A DNA stretch of 64,000 bases from Gentiana macrophylla (Eukaryota > Streptophyta > Magnoliopsida > Gentianales > Gentianaceae), in the NCBI GenBank assembly GCA_026214975.1, contig JAOBSW010001085.1, forward strand, positions 62,001 through 126,000. The letters are read 5' to 3'. The notes below the pieces were generated by a model. The model made no database searches. It had not been told where the DNA came from and was given only the letters and a program-made list of their open reading frames with translations. Each line of letters starts with the position of its first letter. Within the stretch, counting starts at the first letter, position 1. The position numbers and the translations under genes were made by a program. Positions 1-10,512 of the stretch are shown here, piece after piece.

Positions 1-1
1 A

Positions 2-178
2 ATTAAACATGAACAAGCCTTGATTGAGTTTCTGATGCGTTTAGTTCCGGCACCGAATGTACTCTTCAAGGGAGTTGAAGTTCGGGACCGTCGGAAGGGC
101 ATGATAGGCTTGTGCTTTGATGAACTAAAGTTCCTCAATGTATGTGTACCTGATAGGATGTGGTTTCTAGCTGTTTAA
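2..178 (+). other. Partial open frame of unknown identity
   Basis: A 58-codon frame is open from the window edge to a TAA and has no start in view. It encodes a mixed hydrophobic and charged stretch (LIEFLMRLVPAPNVLFKG, then a DRMWFLAV end). I do not recognise the family. It lies in the sequence into which the solo LTR inserted, so it may be the 3' end of a retroelement ORF or an exon. There is little support beyond the open frame. Confidence 0.25.
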
Positions 179-691
179 GTAAGGGTAGGGTTGTTAAGGT
201 GAGCTTTGCTTTGAAAACACTTAGATGTCTAGTTAACACATAATAATTACATACGTGTAGTAAAAGATAAAATGTCATGCTATTCTTCGTCAGGCACCGA
301 TTCATATCGGCGATGTGGTACGTTCATCAAGGTGAACAACGCTACTGGCTCAAAAGGTTGAAAGGTAGCGGAGGAAATTAATCGAACGTATACGCATACC
401 GGGAAGACCCCGGAGCTATCAGGTGTTATTCACCGTTAGTTAGCAAGTATATCTTCAGGCTGATAAACGCCATGCGTAGTGCCCTTGAATGCTGACGTAA
501 CCAAGATAAGTTAAGTTAGAAACGTATATTCATGACATGTTGATGGACATGGAGTGAACCCTAGATTGAGTCGGTCTCAAGAAGATAATTTATTAATTAT
601 AAAACTTGGTTTATAAACCATAATTAATTTGTAACTTCTACCTCTTTTTGAGTTCTTTGTACTTACCTCAAATGCATTGTTTTTCTATGTG
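179..691. other. No gene seen; host sequence of the solo LTR insertion
   Basis: I see no sustained coding frame or known terminus here. Before the solo LTR inserted, this stretch was continuous with the sequence from 23448, as the shared target duplication shows. That sequence ends in a retroelement-like terminus near 23852, so this is probably the interior or LTR of an unidentified retrotransposon. Confidence 0.4.
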
Positions 692-696
692 TTTGG
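692..696 (+). repeat. Target site duplication TTTGG, left copy
   Basis: The five bases TTTGG directly precede the TGTTGGAATAG start of the solo LTR. The same five bases follow its CCTAACA end at 23443-23447. A 5-bp duplication is normal for LTR-retrotransposon integration, and it proves that the two LTR pieces 21 kb apart belong to one insertion. Confidence 0.9.
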
Positions 697-1965
697 TGTT
701 GGAATAGTGTCCTAAACCCAATCAGGTTGGACCGGATCCGACCGGGTCGGATCATTTCTACTATTTCTTTATGTTTATACATATATTAAATGGTTTTTCT
801 GTTGTCGTATATATGTTCTTTTTAAAGAACAAATTATGAATTGTTATATGATAACGTCCTTAGTATTAAACTGTGATAGAGAAACCATGATAAGCGATTA
901 TGGTTGATGAGATCTCTAATCACTTTAATAAGTTTGATACTTAAATGTCTCTAGGCTGATGTAATATTAAACAGGGCATTGATAATATGAACAGGCTAGC
1001 ACGTATTAGATGTCTTCTGTTTTTAGGGCAGGGATAGATCTCGTCTATCGAAGTGTAGTGACACTTGGAATGTACGTGGACGTGTATTAGAGAATGCGTA
1101 CGTTAGACTGACCCACTTACACGGTTAAGTGTCACACTATGTGGCGGTTATGTAATTATCCTTTGGACCGGAGTCTTCATGGCATCACGGTGTGCATTGT
1201 CATGCTTTGACACTATTGAGGTTTCCCCAGCCACGGGCGATCATGCGGTAGTGATTGGGTATGATATTGAAGCATCGCGGATTATACATGATTGGTAAAT
1301 GCAGGAATCGCGTATCCTATGATTATGATTGAATATCCGAAATACCCTTCTTATAAGGAATGTCTTACTCTCGTGAATCTTTGCAAAGTGGGAGTAAATG
1401 AGTTACTTCGAGAGAGCATGATATCCAGATTATAAGATACGGTCGTTAATGTTTAACACTCGACGTACGACCGTATGGATATTATTACAGCGATAGTATT
1501 GTAAGTTACACGGTAACTGTTTTACATGAAAGATAGTAGTCATTGCATTTGACTCTTCCGATGATTGGGGGTCACGGTGTGTTGCTAGACGCTATCCCGT
1601 GATCGTTAGGTATGAAGGGCATTTTCGTAATTTGCACTTTGTGTCTACGGCCAACATATTCGGAAGCCTATCGGGTCACACACATATGAACATCTAGCCG
1701 GATTAAAATGTGGTTATAGATGATAACCAAATAAGGAAAGTTTATCTCGAGACTATAAATGTTATAGTGGTAAATTAATATGGTGGTATTTATTTATTAT
1801 GAATAAATTAAATATAAGATATTAATAATATTATATTAATTAAAGAATATTCCGGATGCCAATTTATTGGCTAAGGTGGCGCAATTTGTGTGTGTATAAG
1901 ATACACTTGGATTGTGCAATTTAATTAATGGTATTACCAAATATTAATATTAGATATTAATATAT
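697..1965 (+). mobile_element. Solo LTR, 5' part (LTR family L1)
   Basis: Begins TGTTGGAATAGTGTCC. It matches, in reverse complement, the LTRs of the element at 35907-52153 (for example 43339-43477 and 51670-52153). The LTR is interrupted at 1966 by a MULE and resumes at about 22704. No matching internal region or second LTR adjoins it, and the target duplication flanks the two parts. It is therefore a solo LTR left by LTR-LTR recombination, about 2.0 kb when the insertion is ignored. Confidence 0.88.
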
Positions 1966-2110
1966 GGGAGTTATTATTTGCACCACACTAAACCTACATT
2001 TACACCACAACTTTATGAAAAATATGTCATTTACCTCTTACACCACACCTATTATTTTAATAATTAAAAATCTACCACTACACCACAGTCACTTTTCAAA
2101 ACTTGATAAA
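1966..2110 (+). repeat. Left terminal region of the MULE
   Basis: GGGAGT is followed by repeated short CACCAC and ACACCAC words in an AT-rich context. The shared pattern with 30394 (GGGAGT, TTATT, ACCAC, CTAC in the same order) supports a terminal sequence of one MULE group. The opposite end is not in the window. Confidence 0.6.
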
Positions 2111-2750
2111 AAAACATAATTTTGCCAATATATTTTTACTATTTCCAGATTCAAATAATTATATATATATCCTAAACTTTTAAATACAACCCCCCCAAAT
2201 CCTATCAAAAATCGTCCCCCCCATTCCCCTCAATTCTCAAACAAAAAAACCCACCCCTCTTCCATCTTCTTCTCAATTTCCTCTTCTTCATTTCTTAAAA
2301 AAAAAACCATTCATCTTCTTCTCAACTTCCTTCTTTCATTTCCATCACAACTCATTTTCATCTTCCACCACCACCAATCAACAACAACCCATTTTAATTT
2401 CATACTTTCATCTTCACCAATCAACAACTACAAGATCAAATTTCTTTGCTTCAAAGGTGTTAAACAAGGTATGTATATACGTTTATATAGTGTTTATCAT
2501 CTTTCATTTAACATATTTTGATAGCCATTGTTAGGTTTCTTCAAGTTATTTTATATGCCTACCAAGTGTTCGATAAAATGCTTAAGAGAATGGATTATGC
2601 ACAAGTAGTAATTTTGTTGATGCATATAGTTTGTGAGTTATGTTATGAATGTATAAAGATGATAGAAGCAAGAAACTACTTTGATGATGTCGATTGTAAA
2701 CAAAGAATTGAGCTTTACACGTGTGTTGAGAAAAAATGGGAGTGTTGACA
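2111..2750. other. MULE leader, CT-rich, no confident coding
   Basis: AT-rich then strongly C/T-rich DNA (2190-2430), resembling a transcribed leader, followed by a GTATGT-type splice donor near 2469. A 76-codon frame at 2518-2748 has no recognisable features. The leader probably belongs to the PMD gene downstream. Confidence 0.4.
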
Positions 2751-2940
2751 TTCGACCTTGTGGGGGTCGCATGTCTTGTGTGTAAAGCGACCTTGGGGAA
2801 GTCGCATGTCCTGGAGGAAAAACAAAAATTCGACTCCCTTTGGGTCAATTGTCAAAGATGCGACCTCACCATTGTCGGACCACTGAGGAACGACTTTGCG
2901 TAAGGTCGAACCTCTAAGGTTCGACAATGGTAATGTCGTT
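2751..2940. repeat. Array of about seven short palindromes, TCGACC-type (MULE left array)
   Basis: Imperfect inverted repeats of about 20 bp with GTCG/CGAC arms recur every 25-45 bp: 2751-2770, 2787-2805, 2829-2848, 2860-2878, 2890-2910, 2906-2924 and 2920-2938. The arms are mostly CGACC and GGTCG, while the loops vary (for example TTGTGG, TCACCATT, AATGGTA). The same motif is arrayed at 5754-5959 on the other side of the PMD gene. Confidence 0.8.
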
Positions 2941-3069
2941 TCTCTTTGAACCCTTTTTTACTTTATTGTGAAAATGATTAGATCATGATACCAAGATCAT
3001 TAATGATTGTAGCTTGTGTTTAATTGAATGAGAAATGACATGAACTTGTCTTTTCATCTTTGTGTGCAG

Positions 3070-5370
3070 ATGGGTAGGACAAAGGGCCAAAGTACGTCTA
3101 TCAATGATGAGGAGCCGTCAAGAAGACGTCAAGCAATGATCGCCTCTTATAGAAGAGGAAAACAAGTACACATTTGGAAGGAAGCAGGGGGTAAACGTGT
3201 GGGGAGAAAAGCGTTAATACTTGAAGTAAGGGATAAAATATGTAATGAAGATAGTGACGAAGAAGAAAGAAACCGGAAACAAAAGGATCCGAAGAAAGAA
3301 GATAGTGGTGGAGAGGAGGGTAGTGAAGACGAAGATAATGAAATTGAAGGCGTTGAAGAAGAGAGATGAAGAGAGAAGTGAAGGAGCGATGATCGGAATG
3401 AAGAAGAAAGTGATGAAGGAGCCATGATGGGAATGGAGAAGAAAGCAGTGAAGAGGGTTTTTAGGGGAGTGGAGAAGAAGACGATTTGCTCTTCGATCTT
3501 GATGATGACGTGTTTAACTATGAATTGTACGATAAAAAGCATGATCACGTAGCACATCATCTACTGAAGAGGAGGTAAATATAAGTTATCTCTTACAATG
3601 TAAATGTTTTAATTATGATATGGATTTGATTAACAACATCTACCATATTTATTTTGCTTTGAAAAGGATCGTGGATTTCTTACGTGCAAGCAATACACAA
3701 ACAAAATGCATACTTGGGATTTTGTACGAGGAGTTAGAGGCCACACGCAATAATATGAAAAAAACAATTTTGTATCGCCTCTATAATGGTTCTTATAAGA
3801 CGGCGAATAAGGTTCTTGTGTCGGCCTTTGTTGAGCGTTGGCATCCTGAAACAACATCGTTTCACAAGCCTTTTGGTGAGGCGACTATAACTTTGGACGA
3901 TGTTGAACAATTGTTGGAAATCTCTATAGTTGGAAAGGCGACGAAGGAAGTGGAATGGACAGAACTTGATCCGTTGGATGTCTGGATATCAAATCTTCTT
4001 GGAATACCAGTCCAAATTATGCAAGTAGAACTGGCTCGTTGCTCAGGATATTCTCTGAGGACATCGTGGATTATCAACAATTTGTCGAGGTCTAAAAACA
4101 GACGTTGCAATGCTTCAGCCGAGCAAATCACGAGAGGTTTTTTGTTGGTACTATTGGGATGCACTTTATTTCAAGACAGATCAGGGGATAAAGTGAAGGT
4201 AAAATATCTTTACTATTTACAAGATTTGAAGCAATTGGATAAATGGGCGTGGGGTGCGGGCACATTGTCCTATTTATATAGGATGCTTAGCAAAGCAGCC
4301 ACTTACGAGACCAAAGGTGTATGTGGATATCTCACTTTGTTGGAGGTACATCTAAATTTTTACTATTTTTGTTTTATACATTATAATTATGAAGAAAATC
4401 TCGTGAGAAATGTGGTTTTTTTATTGTTTCAGGCATGGATATACGAACATTGTCCCAAACAACGGCCTCAAAAAAGGAGAGAGATCACCCGCGGGGATAT
4501 CAGAACACAGAAATGGAATCCGTCATTCCACATGGCGGATGAAGCTACAAATAAACAATTGAAGTATAAAATGGGGAGTTGGACAATATGACCAAGGAAG
4601 ATGTAAGTTTTGTAACGCACTTATAAACTGGAGTTTAATTGAACGGACACACTTATGACTTTTGTTTTCCTTATCTTATTATTTGTAGTTTCTTTGGACC
4701 CGTGATCGCAAAAGGGTGAGGATTCTCACGAGGTTGCTTGGTTTTGTGGATGTCTAGTTGTTGACAACATGAAAGAGCCGTATCATCCAAACAGAGTTGT
4801 GAGACAATTTGGCCGTGTGCAGGACAAGCCTGGATGTCCTATTCTTGCAAAGAGATCGTCTCGTATGAAAGTCCGAGCTTACCTTGCAAAGTTTGATAAT
4901 CGGGACAAAGATTTTGAGGAATATAATTACCATCTTATTCCCGAAAATTTGAGAGGCCCACGCGGCGAAGAAGAATGGGCAATGCACGAAGGAATACGAT
5001 GAATGGTACCAATCATCCGCAATAATCAAACTTAATCATGAATTGCCTTCGCCGGTCTTTGCAAGTGGTGAATACGAACAAGTATGGATCTATACACTCG
5101 TAATATATTAATTTTCTGAATAATGCTTTAATCTTACTTATTTCACTTGCATAGGGTCGTTGGATGAGGAAAGCTATCGACTTGGGTGATGGATACTTGA
5201 GAAAGGGCTTGAAGGCAACAAAGAATGAGTTGTTTCATGCATTGCAGTCGTAGTAGTGGACACACTCAAAGAAGGGGTTTGCGTCGAACTGGCGATATGG
5301 AGATTGGTGTGACTTCATCGGGTGTGACAAAGAAAAAGAAGTCTACAATTGTATGGATCTTTGAGAAAAA
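3070..5370 (+). pseudogene. Plant mobile domain (MAIN-like) protein gene of the MULE, broken
   Basis: The start at 3070 follows a CAG acceptor-like site and begins MGRTKGQS. A basic then very acidic low-complexity region (to 3369) is followed by an acidic exon ending at 3574 (AG|GTAAAT). The next exon, from 3667, carries the diagnostic plant mobile domain segment: LVSAFVERWHPETTSFH, then a GEATITLDDVEQLL motif. Further plausible splice sites are 4345/4433 and 4602/4689. The C-terminal PMD motif YHPNRVVRQFGRVQ is at about 4780-4822. Exon phases agree at the 3574/3667 junction. Frameshifts after 3369, near 4570 and near 4755, plus a stop near 5000, break the product. PMD proteins occur as host silencing factors (MAIN/MAIL1) and as passengers of MULEs and gypsy elements. 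Location inside a MULE favours the transposon form. Confidence 0.8.
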
Positions 5371-5753
5371 AATAGCAAATCTAATATGGTGAAGGAAAAA
5401 GGAAAAGGAAGCTCAACGATTTACATAGATACCGAAAAAGAAGAGCAAATCCGTCGTGAAGCCCGGTGGTATTAAAATATGCGAACCATCCGATGTTGGA
5501 AGAGACAAATCTAAGGATGATGCCAAAGGAGGAAAGGGAAGGCAATTCTATTGAGAAGGAAACCGAAAGACGAAAAAATGATTGTACTTTGATAACTATC
5601 ATATGTTTTTCTTTATTTTGTGACAATTATCGTATGCTTTGACTATTATGTATTAAACATGGCTTTGATCGCCGTATGGCTTTGACTATTATGGATTTTT
5701 ATGATTGTATCTCATTCTTGTTAATTAGACTTCGGTTGTGGGATCTCAAAAGC

Positions 5754-5959
5754 TTCGACCATATCAAGGTCGAATCTCAATAGTTCGACCATAGCAAGGT
5801 CGAATACACTCAGATCCGACCTCGGGGAGGTCGTTTTAAGAGATACGACTTTACGTGAAGTCGATTCTCGAACAGAGTTGTTTTCGACCTCAATAGGTCG
5901 ATTCTCCCGTGTTTCGACCTCAAGGGGTCGTTTACTTGTTTCGACCTCGGGGGGTCGTT
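5754..5959. repeat. Array of seven short palindromes, TTCGACC/GGTCGAA type (MULE internal array)
   Basis: Seven hairpin-capable units of about 20 bp lie at 5754-5774, 5784-5804, 5816-5835, 5845-5864, 5883-5901, 5912-5931 and 5940-5959. The arms are TTCGACC or CGACCTC against GGTCGAA or GGTCGTT. Spacers of 9-18 bp are unrelated. The array sits between the 3' ends of the convergent PMD and transposase genes. Confidence 0.88.
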
Positions 5960-6207
5960 TCTCCTCGTTTTCCTTTTTTAAAGCTCAAACATTTACTTAA
6001 CTCGCTTCAAACCCGATTCCATTTATAAACTAAGTTTCAAACGATGAGGTGCCGATTTAAAGATGAAAATAACGCATCCAAGATAAAATACAAAAGTGAG
6101 TTTTGCAAACAAAATGAACTTCCACCAACAACATAGTTCAAAATGATGGTGGAGCAAAAGTGAAATTGGCAAAATGAAAATAAAATAATGCCTAGATCCG
6201 ATATCCA
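5960..6207. other. MULE spacer between convergent genes
   Basis: AT-rich, with no coding or repeat structure seen. It probably contains the 3' untranslated regions of both convergent MULE genes. Confidence 0.4.
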
Positions 6208-8339
6208 TCAATCTTTGACGTCAACGTGACCTGCGGAGCGACCATTAGGATATAACAATCTCTCTCCCTTGTCAACCCTTTCTCCAAACAGTTGTAGCCA
6301 TGCAATGCTCACTTCTTTCGACACTTTAGGGGCTTCTTCCTTCCACGGATTGATCATAGGAGGTAGTGGACAATCATCTTTCATCATAACACACGCGTAG
6401 TGATTATTCTTGTACTGTATGTGATATTCAAGGGATGAGGGTTCTCGGCTTGTGTTTTGTTGGAAAACACGTTACGTTGTCACCCTTAGATTGGGGACAA
6501 AACAAAGTCACAACGGCATTGTACTTTTCCGATATAACCTGGGATTCATTGGTGTCGTCTTCATCCAAAATTTTTCGAGCATCTTCCTTTGCCTTTAAAA
6601 TCGATTCTCTTTAAAAGTGAACGCCAAGCCTTTCATCCTAAACAATTTGTCATAGTGTTCCTCATTTCCTTTAAGCTCAAAACAAATCTCGCCTAATCTT
6701 AGGCCACTCATTCTCAGGCAAACCGATTGCCACAGCAACAGCTCGATATCCACAGTTACCATCACCTTTTACATCAATGACACACTCGATAAATTCTTGA
6801 AGTGGATCGGGTATATCTATACTCCTCATGATAAAATTCTCCACTTTTGTGGATTCAACACTCGTCATACCGTCCTCCACTTTATTGCTCGCCTTGCATG
6901 TTCTTGATCTTTTTCTTGTTTTATTTTCTTCTTTCACCTCATTTTGATTTTTCATATCCACGTGTTCATGCAATGAGGGCAATATTGTTGTTGAACGCTC
7001 GTCATTTTCCATCCTACGTTTAGCGGTTGCCTTCGCCTTCGGCCTCCCTCGAGGATTTATCTTCACTTTTGGTTGACTAAGCGTTGTTTTAGCAGGATCA
7101 ACCACTTCTACCAGTCGTTGGACCATCTCCATTTGTTGTGTATTGGTTGAACTGTTAAACACTTCAACGAAACGAGCAATATGTGGCGTTGGATCAATGA
7201 TATCATCTCTTGACGGCCCATCCAATGATAACGTTTTCCAATGCTCATGAACACAATCCCGAGGTAGGTTTCCTAGTCCGTAAGATGCCAAAAATCTCGT
7301 GGTGCACAAGGTATCCCGTATGCGTTTTCCTAGTCACACACTCACAATCTGCTGAGTCCAAACCAACTTTCTTCGACCTATCCACCTCTTTCTCGATCAA
7401 CGCCAAAGCATCTAGTAACACAAACCCACGTAGATTGCGACACCACGTTTTCCCATCTAAAGTTCGAAGGCCACTTTGTTCTTGATGTTTCAAATGACGC
7501 CATTATGTTTCGAAACTGTTGCACACACATGTTCGCCACCGATTTCCACCCGGTTGCCATGTCGCAATTTGAAGTACGTAACCAATTCTTTAAAACTGCA
7601 TGAGCCCCCTCAATCTTGCTAGTGTGGGTGTTCCCAAGATGGAACACTTTATTCGTCCAAACATTCACGTATTGTTCTTTGCAATCGCCCAACCAATTTT
7701 CCTCCGGATATTTGAATACACTCACGCTACGTTGGTCTTTATTTCAGCCACTCCAGCCAAGTAATCTTCTTCGGTGTCACTATATATAATTCTCTTCCAC
7801 ATCTTTTCAATCTCAGCGGATGCTTCTACACTTAATGACTGTCTAAGCTTCGCTTGCACTGCTTTCTCTACGTGCCACTGACACAAAAGATTTTTACATG
7901 TTGGAAATACTGTGCGGATGGCAGACATTAAAGCTTGTTCTTTGTCAGTAACAATCACTTTAACCGGAGTGTCAATGGTGATAAGTGCCTCGTGAAGCTT
8001 TCGTAAGGCCCATTCAGACTCTCGAAGTTGTCTCATTTGCTAGAAAAGCAAAACCAATTGAGAATGTCATGTTGGTAGAGGTGACCCCAACAATGTAGAA
8101 AGTGGAAACTTATACTTATTTGTCTTGTAAGTACAATCGATCGTACACATGTGGAAAATTCTTCACCAATGAGAATGAGTCCTTTGGAACCCAAAACACA
8201 TGTGTTCTGTTTTCTCCATCTTGTAAGTAACTAAAAACACTTCATCTTCACGAGCCTTGTAAAAGACCTCTTGAATTTCTTGTACAATTCCAATGTTGCT
8301 TGAATTTATAGCTTCGTGTCGTCTTTGAATACCTACACA
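6208..8339 (-). pseudogene. MULE transposase with C-terminal OTU-like protease domain, broken and 5'-truncated
   Basis: Read on -, the first preserved coding (8040-8165) gives the MULE core around the first catalytic Asp (TIDCTYKTNKYK). Next is a segment with VTDKEQALMSAI (second Asp) and CQWHVEKAV (7722-8036), then TSKIEGAHAVLKNWL with the expected third acidic residue (7378-7725). A basic linker with an AT-hook-like PRGRPKAKA (about 7035-7060) precedes the OTU domain. That domain shows the Cys motif KGDGNCGYRAVA (about 6730-6770) and a later His segment NNHYACVMMKDDCPLPPM (about 6340-6400), ending at a TGA at 6208-6210. Several frameshifts separate these blocks. The N-terminal zinc-finger region is lost at the Athila junction. 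OTU-bearing MULEs are known in plants. The block order supports this call strongly, but the protein is not functional as read. Confidence 0.85.
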
Positions 8340-8716
8340 TGTGATTTATAAGCGCTGGGATTAATATTTTATGTTATTTTCTCATATTTTTGTATGAATT
8401 TGTATGAAGTATAAACGAAAGTGTTCAATGGATTTATCGAGCAAATGGTATTTTAAATAAGTTATTCGCAACATAGGATTAATTTATGTGTTTTAATTAT
8501 GTTTTTATGATTATTTGAGCGATATTACATTTTGCGATATTTTTATGTGTCATAAAAGCACAAATTCAAGCTCAAGAGGTGATCCAAAGATGATCAAGTC
8601 GGATTTGATTAAAGAGGAAGAGATAATGATGATTTTACATTGAATTAAAAGGAGATAAAGATAAAGAAATCGAAATTCAGCCATATTGGATCAAGGCGTC
8701 GTGTCCCGCCCAAAGT

Positions 8717-8882
8717 GGACGGGCGCCTCGATGGAATTGAACGGGCGTCCGGATACGGGAAGTTGATTCGTGATGTTTGACGCTGAAGTGGACGCCGCCT
8801 GGACGAGCGCTTGGTCATGACTCGCCCAATTTGAAGTTCATGTGAAGAATGGACGGGCGCCCCAAGAACTGCACGGGCGTCC
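8717..8882. promoter_or_regulatory. GGACGGGCG palindrome array in the Athila-1 LTR
   Basis: Units related to GGACGGGCGCC or ACGGGCGTCC occur at 8717-8727, 8739-8752, about 8790-8815 (two diverged), 8852-8864 and 8870-8882. The array ends about 30 bp before a TATA-like box. It is repeated in the 3' LTR at 21513-21678. Confidence 0.75.
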
Positions 8883-8913
8883 GTAGCCGACTTAGCGTAA
8901 CCGACTTTGAAAT

Positions 8914-8923
8914 CTATATATAG
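8914..8923 (+). promoter_or_regulatory. TATA-like box of the Athila-1 5' LTR
   Basis: CTATATATAG follows the palindrome array and precedes a C/A-rich presumptive transcript start. The 3' LTR has CTATTTATAG at 21709-21718. The position fits the U3/R boundary of an LTR. Confidence 0.6.
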
Positions 8924-9922
8924 TCGGTCGTTTTTCACACACAAAGGGGATCATACACTCATTATTCAAAACCCTAAACCTAGGGGCGGCTTTAGGCTGC
9001 GTTTTTCATCTTTTTATTCCTGTTTTTATGCTCTTAGTTTAGATTAAAAACTAGTTACTTTTTATGCAATCGCTTTCGCAAATTTGAGTTGCCGAGGATG
9101 TTCAGAGGCTAAAAGCTTCATCAAACGAGTATTGTAAGCCGCCCAACAATTGTTGATTTCGTTTTTTCGATTATACCGTGAGTTTTTAATAAAGGTTGTT
9201 TCTTATTCATGCTTATTCATGTTTAATTTGCTCTTATATCGGAAGATGTGCATGTGTTGATTGTTTATTGTTGATGGAAGTCTTAATAAACCCTAGATCA
9301 CCATGAATAAGAATAGTAATTCGAATCTATCATAACGGAAGTTAATAGGTCTCGATTACTAGATTATAAACACAAAGTTTGCACCTTTGGTTAGAAAACG
9401 CGTTAATCTTACATCGGAAGATAATAGATTGATAGATGAACTTTCTAAGGAATTAGGTTCATGTTTAGTGAGGTGAATCACAACCTAGATAAAAATCGCA
9501 ATATAATCGTAGATAGGAAATCAATGCTTGTTGGATAGGTGGATCAATCCTCGCTTGCTCGTTATAAATTTGATTTAAATCCTTAAAAGCTTGAATTTGT
9601 CTAGTTAGTTTACTTTTATCTCGCATCTTAGATTAGTTAGTTTAAATTGGTTCAGCCGTCGATCCTTCCTGGCTTTAGATCATCTCTCTTCGCTCGCTTT
9701 TACGCTTTAGTTAAGTTTAATTTTCAGTATTTCGCTTAGTTTTATCCGCTATTTAGCTTAGTAATCGTGACATAGGTTAGTTAGATAAAACTAGAGATCA
9801 CAATCGCTTAGTTCCCCGTAAGATCGACCCGCATTAACCGCTATTACTACGATCCTTATACTTGAGGTTAACCGGATTATTACTTGTTTATTTTGTGTTG
9901 ATAAAATCCGTGATAAGTTTTT

Positions 9923-9940
9923 TGGCGCCGTTGTCGGGAA
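9923..9940 (+). other. Primer binding site of Athila-1
   Basis: TGGCGCCGTTGTCGGGAA is the standard Athila/Tat type priming site. It differs slightly from the TGGCGCCGTTGCCGGGGA of Athila-2 at 57717. Confidence 0.85.
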
Positions 9941-10203
9941 CCGGACGGTTGTCTAGTTTTTGTTTTCGCTTTATTTTTTTCTCGCTTGTTTTTTATTTCG
10001 CTTTCCGCTTTTATTCCGCTTTTAAATTCTCGCTTTTAGTTGATAATTGTTTTTTGTAGTTGTTAAGTAGATAATTAGGGTTTAAAACTTTCCTTAGTAG
10101 TTTTCTTGAAGTTAGATCTTCGCTCTTTCGCTTTTTCCGACGCTCTTCTTACCTTCTTTTTCTCTCGCAAATTCCTCGCTTTTGTTCTAAGTTTTTCCGT
10201 GAG

Positions 10204-10405
10204 CAAACGGGCGCCTGGATATTGGACGCCCGTCCGCTGGAAAATTATCAATTCGCTCGTTTTATTCACTTAGACGAGCGCCCATAAGTTTTGGACGCCC
10301 GCTCAGTGTTCCGTCTCGTCGCGACGAGCGTTAAAACTACTAAACGCCCGTCCGATCTCATTTCATCTGGACGCCCGTCCAATCTTTTGACGTCCGTCCG
10401 GTATT
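10204..10405. repeat. CGCCCGTCC palindrome array in the Athila-1 leader
   Basis: About eight copies of the same motif family as in the LTR lie between the primer site and gag, mostly as GGACGCCCGTCC or ACGCCCGTCCG. Most copies are in the opposite orientation to those in the LTR. No TATA-like box follows at the LTR-like distance. Confidence 0.75.
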
Positions 10406-10512
10406 GTTTTCTCAACACTTTTGTTTCTTTTCTTCTTTAGGCTTTTAATTTTTAGTTTAGGCTTTTACTTTCTTAGTTTTTAGGTTTTGTTCCACTTGTT
10501 TTTGGTCCGTTT

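Larger units (their letters stand above)
1966..8339. mobile_element. Truncated MULE with a plant-mobile-domain gene and OTU transposase
   Basis: The left end starts GGGAGTTATTATTTGC, within a block rich in CACCACAC that resembles a second MULE-like terminus at 30394. Inside are a plant-mobile-domain (PMD) gene on + (3070-5370) and a MULE-type transposase with an OTU domain on - (6208-8339), arranged convergently. Two arrays of short CpG-containing palindromes flank the PMD gene. The right end is missing: an Athila element interrupts the transposase at 8340, and beyond that element's 3' LTR only solo-LTR sequence follows. An accompanying deletion probably removed the transposase N-terminus and the right terminus. 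A 9-bp target duplication therefore cannot be shown. Confidence 0.75.
8340..9905 (+). repeat. Athila-1 5' LTR
   Basis: Matches 21135-22703 almost base for base with scattered 1-3 base indels and a short deletion at its very start. It contains a palindrome array (8717-8882) and a TATA-like box (8914-8923). The exact 3' boundary is uncertain because the 3' LTR loses its last bases at the AT-rich junction. Confidence 0.9.

Noticed and set aside
3147..3560. 137-codon minus-strand Ser-rich frame
   Set aside because: It is the antisense of the Glu/Arg/Lys-rich region of the PMD gene. Its composition is a by-product of the GAA/GAG-rich sense strand.
5754..5959. Regularly spaced palindromic repeats resembling a CRISPR array
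   Set aside because: Plant transposon context, repeats vary in sequence, spacers are only 9-18 bp, and no cas genes. They are better described as an array of protein-binding or hairpin motifs.
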